Source: Eretmocerus hayati (taxonomy: Eukaryota; Arthropoda; Insecta; Hymenoptera; Aphelinidae). Taken from it: a stretch of 64,000 bases of DNA. A program made the position numbers and the translations under genes. The stretch is from assembly GCA_029851415.1 (NCBI GenBank), contig CM056741.1, forward strand, positions 163,853,685 through 163,917,684, read 5' to 3'. Of this stretch, positions 24,001-36,000 are shown in pieces (position 1 is the stretch's first letter; each line of letters starts with the position of its first letter). The notes under the pieces are model-generated. The model was not told the DNA's origin. It worked only from the letters and a program-made list of their open reading frames with translations, and ran no database searches.

Positions 24001-27000
24001 CCCAGTTTCAATTTTGTAGTGTAGAAACTGAGGAAGATGTGTTTTTTCTGCATATTGAGGTAACTTTGGAACACTTGTTTATGTACTCTCAATCATTCCC
24101 CAATATCTATTTTATCGTCGAATTCTACATACTTGAGTAGTCGTTGATTAGAGCTTCAAAATGAGCCAAAGAACGTCTCGTTTCAACCCACGGAAGCCGA
24201 GTTATGGCAGTTTTTGTCAGAAACCGCGACTGTGAAGGTATTTCCTCCTCGAGAGTTAGCCGCGACACGGGCAGTGAGGTATGCTGAAGGTGTCTATGCT
24301 CGTATATAGAAGTTAAATTCAACCAAATGGACTTTGACAATAGGTCAATAGAAAGCTAAGACACTCAACTTTCGATTATTGATGGTGAAAATCAATTGTG
24401 TGGCCTATTTCATGAATCAATTGACGAATAAATAATGATAATAATTTCTGTTCCAAAGTTACCCCAGTCCGTGTCTAACTTTGGAACACGACTTTCAGCG
24501 CTCATTGTTCCAACCAGAGATGTCCAAATGGACCTTATAAACACCGCAATCGAAAGCTGAAACTGTAAGCTTTCGATTGACCACAAATACAATGCACTTC
24601 TGATGTAAGACGTACAAGTTTGGCGAGGTTTAAGGAGAAAAATGCGATTTTTGTTTCAAAGTTACCCCGGTTGACGGTACCGTATTCTCGCCAATCCCAA
24701 TACGATAGCCTCATGTGATTCACTGGTACTCTACCTACATAACATTAGATTACACAAAAAATCAGCTACAACATTCCCGTAATGGTATGATTCAAACTAA
24801 ATGGTAGCAGCTTGTTTCGAGGCCAACCAGAAGCAACAAGCGTATATGTAAGGATCCATAGAATCAATTGTACAGAAAATAGTTCGTCATGAAAGTAAAT
24901 TCTCATTTGGTGACATCGTGTCACAGACATACAATGAGGCAAAATTTTTTGGAAAATTCAATGAATGGTGTTAATCTCAGCTTCTTGGGATCTGGAATTC
25001 AAATTCTGTCTCTTGGTCTTCTACCTCTAATTTCAAAAAGTAATTCTGCAACTAGAATAAGCTATGAGGCATGCAGCTACCGTATATTGTAGCAGATGAG
25101 TAGCACGGTCTGACCAGTGTCAGGCTGTTACTACTACGTGCAAGAGACAGGTATACGAGGTATAATATTGCCACAGTGATGGCTCGAACGGGCCAGCAAA
25201 CATAGAGAGAGCGTGATGCTATATTTGTCCGCGTGATCTCAGAGCCCGGCTTGTGCCATTATATTTTCGGCTGCAGAGAAAGCATTCAGAAAGCAAAGGG
25301 AGGTCCCTCCCATCACAGTGTATTTAGTCACTGTCTCGCGCTCTCGACCTTCGAGGTTCGACGCACTCAGCTCTCTCTATTTCATCGCTCATTTACCCAC
25401 TTATCGGCGCTTGACATGATACTTTTTGATCCCAATTTGCCCATCACATCATTGCAATTTTTTAAGATCACGTGCGTTTTCTTTGTTTTAATACAAAGCA
25501 CTTGACGAAGTGGATGGAAATTGCTTGAGCTAATGAGTTTTGTGGTTGCAAGAAAGTGATTATGTAGGCCAGACTCGGATATTGCGGTTTGGGACACGTG
25601 TTGATTCGGCAAACACGAGTTCTAATGAGCCATGTTCTTGGGATTATTCAAACTTGGTTCTTGATTGTTGAGGCCAAGGTCACTGACTCTCAAGCATGCG
25701 TTAAGCCGAGTATCTCAAGTTTTTTTTCTCTAAAGAGGATGACTTCAGGATTTCGAATGTACTGAGAAAATATTTGATTCGGACTTTGCTTCTGATGGTA
25801 TTCAGATGTAATTCTGTGATCAAAGGTCCTCAATTCGTGGGTGTAACGATCAATTAGATTCTTAACCTGTTGACCACACGCGGGGTCAATTTGACCCCTC
25901 GCAAGAAACCAAAGCGCATTTCTCAACGGATGAACATATCTCCATGAATCGTCAACGTACATCAACTTTGACGCTCCTTCCACAATATCTCATAGTTCTT
26001 AAAGCCAAATCTGACAAATTTATATTCGAATTGCATAAATCAAGGAAAAAAGGGCAAAAATCGGTTCTTTCGCTTCAAAATTGTACCAAATGGGTGAATC
26101 TCGACCTTTTTCAAAAATTCTTGTGAAGTTTTACTCGGGAGATGATACACTGTAAGATAAGATTCACGGCGGTCGAAGATCTTGGGAAGAATATATTTAT
26201 CTCGCAGAATTACTGCATAAAAAAATGGTAGAGTTGAAAAAATCAACGCCCATGTTTGCATCGCTTTAGAGGGGCAGGTATGTGGTTGAAAATAAGCAGA
26301 ACGATTTTCTCTACTCACTGGCATTTTTCGAGAAAGTACAGAATATTTGTAAGAATCGATTTATGATAATGAAACATTTTTATTTGGCTATTTTTGGCCA
26401 CCACAGCCATTACAGAGGTACACTAGGCAACAACCTAAACTGTCCAGGAAGAGCTAACTCCACGATCTTTCTGTCTCACTTTTTTCCTACCTTTATCCAC
26501 GAGTGCGAGTGAGACAGCGCATTTTCGAGCTTGGACAGTTTACCTTGTTGCCGAGTGTAACATACGGTGATCATCGTTCATGACTCTTAGATAGGACAGA
26601 TAGCGATCCGAGGTCTTAAGATCTTGTCCCCTCTTACATAATCGACAACGTATTCTGTGATCGAACCTTACCCTGTCTTCTTCGATATTTGATATTTAAC
26701 ATTTTATATTATTATCATATTATATTGATATTTGACAACGTATTCTGTGATCAAACCTTAGTCTTCTTCGATAACAGCTCGAGGCTCAACATGTTGTTCC
26801 AAGATATAACCTTGAAACACGAACTTTTTTGAACATTCACCACTTACGGGGTCAACTTGACCCCACACTTTTTCTGTAGCTGCTGGCAGTGTACTGGCGA
26901 GTTGCCGAGCCCGTATAACACCGCGAATATATGGTGGTAGATCCAAACTGACGGCTGATAGCGCCACAGGCACAATTTCAAACATTTGGCGGCTGAATTC

Positions 27001-30000
27001 GATCGATGAAAAAACCCTGGGGTCAGAATGACCCTCAGTGTGGTCAACTGGTTAATTCAAAAAACATTCCAACCTTTGATGCATACAGAATCACATTGAA
27101 TAGATTGCACAAGATTCCCTGGCTATTTTTCTTAGAGAGAAAAAAACCACAAACTAAAAATAATCCCGTTGTTTTTGAGGGATATTGAAGATTCACGCGC
27201 CTCCAAATTTGAAAATAGGGTCGATTTTCAAAACTTTTGTAAGACTCAGGCTTCAAATCATGATCATGGCCGTAGAAGAAGAATATAAGTATTGTAAATC
27301 ATAGTTGTTACCGTTTCAAAGATTCAAAAGACATCACCAAGGACCGCTAAAGGCTCTCATGATTTTACCTTTCTATCTTGGAATTTGAAAAAAAAAAAAA
27401 AATCCACGCAATACCTTAAAAATTGATCTGAATGACACACAACGACCGCCTGAAATTCAAAATTTATATTACAGCATCAGCCTAGATCCAGACGAAGACT
27501 CGCAAGAACCGGACCTATTCGTTGGCCTGGCTCACTACCTCGATAAGGATTTGAGCCAGGCCGAGCGAGAACACGTATTCACAAAGACGATACCCAGCAT
27601 GGTTACCAGAGCAAAAACTCTAAAATCTCACAAACCTCCACATGGCCTACACTTCAGTCTTCAACAGCAGGGTGAGTAAAGTCCCTATGTCTTTAGCCAA
27701 AATTTCTCACCGAGATCAATGATAATAAATTAATAAAATTGACTTCTAAATTTAGGCGACACCATAGAGCACAGTTACGCATTCGTCGCATCGTTAGTTG
27801 CGAATGCCTTCTTCTCTACGTATCCAAAGCGAACACAAAAGACACATCCAACTCTTGGCGACTTCAACTTCACAAACTTTTTCAAGCACCTCAACTCGTA
27901 AGCAACTTTCTATCAATCACTCAATAGTTTACTTCCATGGCACAAGAAAAGTGTCACAATTTTGTGCTCATTTTGATCGTTGACAATAATAATCAGGAAA
28001 AGCCAAAAAGCGAAACTGCGAGCTATTCTGGAATATTTTGACTGGCTGGAAGAAAATGAGGCCAATGGAGCTCTAGATGGAAAATTGCTCATTTCAAGGC
28101 AAGTTATGATGTCGAAGCAGTGGTTGACGATTGAGGATTGGTTAGAAAGTGGGGCTGTTTTGTGTCCGCTCAGCATAAGACACGAAGGGAGGCTTGAGAG
28201 AGCTGAAACGGAAATCAGACAGGCGATTAGGGTTTGCTTTTCGAGTAGGAGCCTCGGACAGTCTGTGCTGCAAGATGGATCCAACCAAGAGTCAATCCAA
28301 GTAAGTGAGTAAGTACGAATCCAGATCTGACAATCATCGCTCGCAATAAATTTCCTAATGGATATTGCATAAGTATTTATCAATTTTTGACGCTCATAAT
28401 GCTGAGGTTGAAATTTCGTTCAAAAATTCATCCATGAAATCCACTACGCAAGGCCAATGATATTTTTTTCAGTGGAAAATTTGACTAGCTATGAAATAGT
28501 TTTATTGTTTGAAAACCTTCATGATAGATATAGTATTGTGGGGTCCGGAGCTTTCCGCAGTTCTGATACTGTTTCTGAGGTAAAAAAACATTTTGCAAAG
28601 AATCACTCTCATATTACCTTCAATACTGCTTACTTTTAAGAACATTAGCTCAATCAAGACCTCTTTCAGAATTTTCATAATCATCATTATCGAGAATCAG
28701 AAGAAAAATGTTAATATTATTTTGGGTATGGTTAACATGAGTGACCAAATTCGAAACCATTAATATTTTGACCTCGTCGATGATTTGAGTATTTGAAACT
28801 GTTGACATCAAATTTCGTATCCTTCTTGGGTTTTTTATTATCGAAAGCTTAATTGCGGAAGCTTGCTCCTTTCATGGCAGAACTCAATAATTCATTTCAT
28901 GGAGTTTGGACAGTCGTTGGGACACCAAAAATTTGGGAGAATCTTTTCTATCCTGATCTTTTAATCATTGCATCAAGATACAGTGAGAGTTCATCATATT
29001 CCTCTTTAAAATTTACATCTAAATCTCTCCGATCCTTTTGAATCAAGGATGTAATCACGGGTCATGAGGATGTGATTTTGTATGAATAGGGTTGATATCC
29101 TGTCTTATACTTGATAAGACCGTCCATTAATTTTTAAACAAACGATGCGTAACAAGTACACATGGGAAATTTTGTAGATTGCCACACATCCAGAGCTATT
29201 GGCAGCAATTTTATCCGTCGAAGCGTTAGAAGATAATGAGGCGCTAATAATTGAAGGCCTAAGACACATATCCAGGATACAAGATCCGAAACATCGAGCT
29301 ACATTCGAAAGAATTTCAGATCCAAACACCGTAAGTCATAATTTCCATTACAATATGCCTGCAAAAACATAGTGGAAGCATACCATTTGAATAGCAATAA
29401 GCTCAACGATTCAAATGAAAGAAAGCCAACAGAATAGTGTTGTCGGTGGTTCAAGTGATTTTCTGCTCTCAATTACTCAAGAGCAGTCTCAAGATATTTC
29501 AATCCACTTCTGAACAGCACTTTCTCATATCGCGCACTCCATCTTATTCGACGCTCTCGTTCACGGCTTGCTCAACTCTTTCATTGATTTCTGTTGCCAA
29601 GTAGTGTCATGAATGAATAAGCAGTATCGATTTGCTGTGAACTTTTTCAAAGTTCAATTTTTCAATGTCTGGGAACAAATTATTTTCTTCTACCAATCGT
29701 TCTCAAACATTTGGACAGCTACTATGTTTTCACCATCTAAAATATATCACGATTATTAATTATCATACATATTATTCACGGAAAATGCAGGTAACACTGT
29801 GTTGCATCGATGCGGAGGATTACTCGAGCTTACCTCTGGCCCAATTCGAAGAGGATAATGTACTGCGGGAACTTAACAAATCGTTACTGGGCTTCAGGCA
29901 ACGCAGGCCAGCTCGAAATCTTCCTACGGTTAATCAACAAAATTCCACGGGACCTAATGCTACCGTTACAACAACATCAACGACTCAAGGGTCGGGAACA

Positions 30001-33000
30001 AACTCTACCTCAACGACACTGACGACAGAAATTCGACAAGAAGCCGAAGGGGAAACGGGGCCTGCGACTAAAAGGCTATCTCCTATAGGCGAAAGTTTTA
30101 GTAGTGCCAGTCCTGAAATAATGGATGAGGCTGCAAGAAAGATGCGACCGGCTTCACTTGTAATTGTCACACCGCTGCCCAGTCAAGGTAACTATCATAG
30201 CTAAGATGATCAAAGTATGATAAAGAATTGAAGAAATTGGTGCCTGAATCAATTGTAGAAGGGCAGAGCTAATCATGCAGATTATCGAATTCTTGGATTG
30301 AGTTGATAATAAAGAGGCAAAGTTTTGAAACAATTCGGCCGACCAATTTTTGAAAAATGATGGCGTATGATCACTCATGACAGAATTGAGAACCGTGATC
30401 AAAATACGATTATTCTATTTCTCATACGGCTCTTTCATAAGAGATGAAATTTTTCAACAAGGGTCGTGTAATGATTCTTCCAAAAGATGAATCGTTTCAT
30501 ATGTAATGGTCCGGAAAAGTAAATGTCGTCAAATTGAAGTAACCATTCTAAATTTGATACAATAATTTGAATTCTGTTCTGAGGATCAGCGACAAATGTG
30601 TTCTGGTTTGCACAGAACCTCCCCAGATTTTTTAAAGAAAAAAAAAATTTGATCCATGATTTGATAAAAAGTTCTGATGTTGAACCAGCATCGGGAACCA
30701 CACCGTCGAGCGAAACTGGAAGGACGCGAGGTAACGGGTGCTCGACTTGCGCAGCCAGTCCGGGAATGAATCAAATCAAACCGAGCCTGAGTAACGCAGG
30801 AAGTACACCAGGAACGAATAGCGTCGGTCGCAACAGGTTCATCGTGCTCGGTTCGAGTGGGGAAGCTCTGCCCGTTACGCGAAAATCCATCGGGCAGACG
30901 TCCATGTACGATAGTTGCAACAGTCAGAGCACGGATAGTTATCACAGTGCCAAGGACACAATCGACGAAGAGACTGGTGAGTTTACAATTCTAGTATCTG
31001 TGCTTTGATATTGGAGTTCAAGATTTATATAGAATAAATACCGTGTCATTGATCGGTATGATGAGAAAATTTTTGGTATTTGAATCGTTGTAGAAATCGA
31101 GATAGACATGTCGAAAAGGTACAACGAACAGCTCGATACACCTGAAAGAAGAGGTACCTTTGCTCAGAGGCTGAAAGAAGCTCTGAGGCGTGAAAGTTCT
31201 GCCACCGGGACCACAACCACGGCAACAAGTACAACCAGCGAGACCACGAGCGAGAGCAGCTACGCTGTCGGAATCAGCGTTGCTGGCAGCCAGTTGGCCG
31301 ACAAAAATATCAAGTTAGTACAGTAAATTATCTCAGTTGAGTGAGTCATTACTACTAAGTACGTGCAATACAATGTGAGGATTTTTTTTTATTTCAATCA
31401 GGGTGAAGCGAGGTGGATCGAGGGGTTTTGTACTCAAGGAAGAGACCGTCGACGAAGAATTTCTCAAAGAATCTCTTGAGGCAGAGCTAAGGTGGCTTGG
31501 CAGGTTTCGACAATATCAACCAGCATTGTTTCAGCGTAAAGAGGCTGGGACTAGCAGCAAATACAGTTTCAGTACCGAGTACAGTTCTGGTAAGCTGTTA
31601 AAATTTGGGTTTTCTATACTTTTACATACTATTTTCACGTCATTTATGCAAAATGCAACGAAAGAATTTTTAAAATTCTTAGGTAAAAATCATTCACTCT
31701 CTCTTTTTGAAATCGTAATCACCTTACCATACTCTAACATTAAATCGACTTGGAAATATTAAAATGGATTCTGTTGCTATTAGGCAAACAGCAACTTCAA
31801 ACTAGACCTTCAAAATACCAGAAACCCAAATGTAAATACGGTTCAGGACGTGTGAGCACAAAGTTACTCAAAATTTTTATAGTGGACTTCCAAAGAATAT
31901 CCATGATGGGTATCCAATGCTTCCAATTCGAATACCGAAATTTTTCTTCAAATCAGTTCCCAAACTTATTTAAAAATAAAAAATTTCAAATGAAATAAAT
32001 ATAAATCAAATTCATTTATTCCGAATGCCAAAATGCATTTCAAATTCTAACATTCATTTTACGCTCGCGGAACTCGAGTAAAATAAGCTCCATTCGTTTG
32101 GGTTATAGGAATAGTTGTACCGATTTTTTTATACTGATTTGAGAAGTGTTCAATTCACTGTTAACATAACAATATTGAAAGGAAAAGGAGCTCTTTGCAA
32201 ATGGAAATTTTGTATCAATCGACTTACTAGAAACAAAAACCACCTACAGTCATTTTTTTTTTAAAATGCATGCAACGATGTCACCTAGTGTTACAGCTGA
32301 GATCGGGAATGGACATGAAGGTGATCTCACAAAATATTCTGACCATTTATTTTCAGACTTTTGCTCAGAACTAGAAGAAGTATACGAGCAACTATCTCGA
32401 TGGCTAGAAGAGCCACCCTTATCTCCAGGTATTGGCCAAGGAGGTTCATCTCAACAAGGTTTCGCAAATCGAGAATTAGATCCTCGCGATAGAGCTCTCA
32501 TGACTTTCGCAGGCTCTCTACTGAAACGCGCTCTCAGTGAGTCTTTTGCTGGAGTTCCAGTACAGGAAGGTGAACCACAGCCTTTTCTCGAACCTCCAAA
32601 TGCAGATGACTTGCATCAAAGGCACAAACTTGCCTTAGCCGTGAGAAGTCTCAGCCTCGAACTTGCTAGGCAGCGTAGTAGACGAAATCAGCCTGATGTA
32701 AGTGACCCAGTCTCACATACTAACTGGCCATATTGTATTCAACATATGAGTATTAGAGGCTATTTCATAATTCATTCATTGCCCACGATAATATCAAGGT
32801 TACACTTGATGTGACGATTGCATCACTGTATCTAGTCCGATAATTGATCCACGCCAAAGTCAGACTGAGACCGTGAATTTGTTTTCGATTGCACCGACAA
32901 GTCATACTTGCTATTCACCCGAGGTAAATGCGGGCCAATGAATTATTCAATGTAACAGAGAGACGTTACTCCTCCAGGCTCTACAGATATTTGCATCAAT

Positions 33001-36000
33001 CGATTCTTCACGCTCGATTTCTTGATTCATGAGATATGCATTAGTTTCATCACTTTCGGTTCACTGCGATTACGTTTCATCTCTTGCTCCATCTCATTGG
33101 ATTCGTGGCCGGATTATTTTGAACTTCATCTTCGATCCACATGATGCGTTTGATAATAGAAATTTACACCATATTCTATGCAAAATCTTGAAAGATATTG
33201 CATTATAGGTAGCTTGAGGTTTCTTTAGAGGAGTCTCCATCATTCATGTTCAAACGTGAATTTTTTGGGGAGAATTTTCTTTGCTCAAAAATATATTTTC
33301 TAATGACGGTCATTTTCTCACTAAAAATCGTAGAATAATGTCCACGGGCCTCTCGTAGTGCGCATAAATACCGAGTTTCACGAGGGAAGTTGATCCTCAG
33401 GCATATAGTTATTCGCATATTATTCTGATAGCAGCAGCATAATAACCAATGTAATTTTCATCTTTATCAAATTCATCTAGTGTACAAATATTACAGTACA
33501 CGGCTATCATTTTGCTGGGCTTGATTTTTCACGGTATTGGTATAATTTTACGCAGATAGTTGTAGATAAGCTTTCGATGGTATTTTTACAATGAAGCACT
33601 GTGATTTGGGCTGGATCGATACTAATTGTTGTATTAATCATTCATTCTGTGCCTAATTTTGATATAATACGTAGATATTTTTCGTTTCACCTTGGCATAA
33701 TTTGCCTCGAATAGGGGCTCTCACTAAGCAGGCAACAGAATATTCACTGAATTTGATCAATTCTGAAAATGATATTTTATCATTAAAAGAAGGAAACAAG
33801 ATAAAAATCATTGAGGGAGGAGTATTGATAATTTAAACTTGTTAGGGATCAAAAAAACATTAACCCGCTGATCCTCTGTTCTGAAGATAATTAGGGATTA
33901 GTAAGTAGAAACGAGTCATAAACATAAGGAGATACCAGGATGGAAACTCACAGTGATTCACGAAAAATATTACCCATAGGAGGAGGAATCTCTATCGTCA
34001 CATATTTCAAGAAAATTCAATTGACGCTTCAGTCAATGTGAAAAAAAAACCAATTAATTACTCGATGTAAGATTTGATATTTTCAGAAAAATGATGCATG
34101 AAAAAGAAAATCTGTTCCATTATCTAGTCTACATGGTCTGTCGGAGCTTGATTCGTGGTTTTATTGGAAATTATCGTCACTGAACCCCGCAGATTTCGAT
34201 GTGACGACTTTACATTTTTTCATCAACAAAAACCAATTTGCGGAGATCATTTAGAACGTGTTTGGCTGCAATACACTTTCGTCAAAATTTCAGATTGAAC
34301 TGTAATTTCTGTCTTTTATCATTGCCCCCGATAAAATTTTTTCTGAACTTACAAGAATGGGGTCAGTAATTCGGATGACACATTCTTTCTATTATTATAT
34401 TTTCTGGGAGTGCAATTACTAACTTGATCCAGTTCGAAATTTCAGCTTCAAATACGATAACTAGAAACTATCTTAATTAAGCTTTTCAACAACACAAAAT
34501 TCACGTGTCGGTCCAAACCACTTGTTTCCTCATATTTTAATATATGACATAAACGTAAAAAAAATTTGCATGGATTTGTCTACTTCTGAGATCGGCATGT
34601 TGGGTACAGAGGGCATGTTGGGGACTCTTATCTTATATGAGGCATCGTTCGAAAAAATTCTCTCAATGCGATAATTCAAGAATTCGAAACTTCAATACCT
34701 GTCTCTGAGTAAGTGGGAAAAAGTTTTAGGACAAGATCAAAATGTGCCATCTTGCTCGTAGAAAGTTCCGGAGTTGAAATATTGTGATTGATATTCTTTG
34801 AATCAACTTCATTTTTGGCGATCACAATCATGATTTCAAGTGAAAACAATTACCAGAACGAGGAGGTGGCAAACAATTGCAGTCATGAAACGGAGGATGA
34901 GGAGAAATTTGAAGATGCTCCGACTGGTGATCCAAGTCAGTTCCGCGACTCGAAAAATTCACAAAGGCGCAAGCTCATGGCCGTCACCTTCACATCCGAA
35001 GTCTTTCAGACATTGTTTGAGGACGAGGCCACAGTTTGTCTACCGTCAAAGAAAATTGACAAAGAAAAAGAATGCGAAAAGGTGCCGACGAGTTGCTGAG
35101 TCATTAAGAGAGAGAGTCTTTTGTCTTTAAATCTGTGTCCCATGCACATCATGATTTCGATATCAAAATAATTCAGAAATTGACCAAAATTATTTTCATG
35201 GACATGACATGGAAAATTAATGATAGAAGATTAACCAAATGTACAAGAGACTCTTTATGAAGACACACATATATTCAATTCATTTTTCTGGTGGACCAAG
35301 AATCCAGCTTCTTCATAACGATTGCTTTCGCGTGTTCAGGACTGTGTTCTGCTTACATGCTCACACTGCTAAAATACTCCAGCAGGTATTCCGTAACATT
35401 GTGGATTCATTTTGAACTAATCTTGCTGCTTTGAGGGATCCTCGGCATCGTACACCAAAAAATGCTATTCACGTGTAATTGTTCATCATTTTTTCAAATA
35501 ATACATTTCAAGCATAAGCATTCATACCTCCTCATTTCGGCATCATTGCACGCATAATTCAGTCTCGCTTGTCGTGTTTTAATGTGACAAAGACCATTAC
35601 AGTTCTCTTCATATTTTGGATGGGTCACGAATAAATTTAAACAATCCGTACATATTTTTTGGTAACGAGTATAAATCAGAAAGAAAAGAATGATACATGA
35701 CCATAAATCTGATAAAACAAATTCGGGAGGGAGCAAAACAGAAACGATGTGTGATTGATGCACGACTAGAGCTTATTGATTCTAGAATACAAAAGTAGAC
35801 TTTTTGAATATGAATTTACATTTGCAGGAATCAAAAAATAGTTGCAGTCCACACGAGGGTGATCTGTTACCAGTGGCTACCGGAAATTGGGGTTGCGGAT
35901 CAAGTCACAGGGGCGATCCACAGCTCAAACTCGTAATTCAGTGGATGGCCGCATCGATGGCTGGAGTGCCTCGGCTCGTTTATTACACTTACGGACACTC

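Larger units (their letters stand above)
21200..27474 (+). other. Large first intron of the PARG-family gene, transposon-loaded
   Basis: The intron starts GTGAGT and ends ATTACAG. It separates codon 44 into AA|C, and the restored phase supports joining exon 1 to the rest. It contains a long-TIR MITE, an inverted SINE, a 1 kb TIR element and a piggyBac-like element with a nested MITE. No coding exon was found inside it. Confidence 0.7.

Noticed and set aside
25690..26985. Minus-strand frames inside the piggyBac-like element as a transposase
   Set aside because: No aspartate-rich catalytic blocks or cysteine-rich C-terminus of piggyBac transposases were recognised; frames are short and disjointed.
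28471..28580. Exon-like segment with acceptor TTTTTTCAG and donor GAG|GTAAAA in the PARG-family gene
   Set aside because: Skipping it gives a gapless 12-residue match of the exon 4-5 junction to the PARG QEEI...PEL block; including it breaks that match. It could be a rare cassette exon but is not needed.
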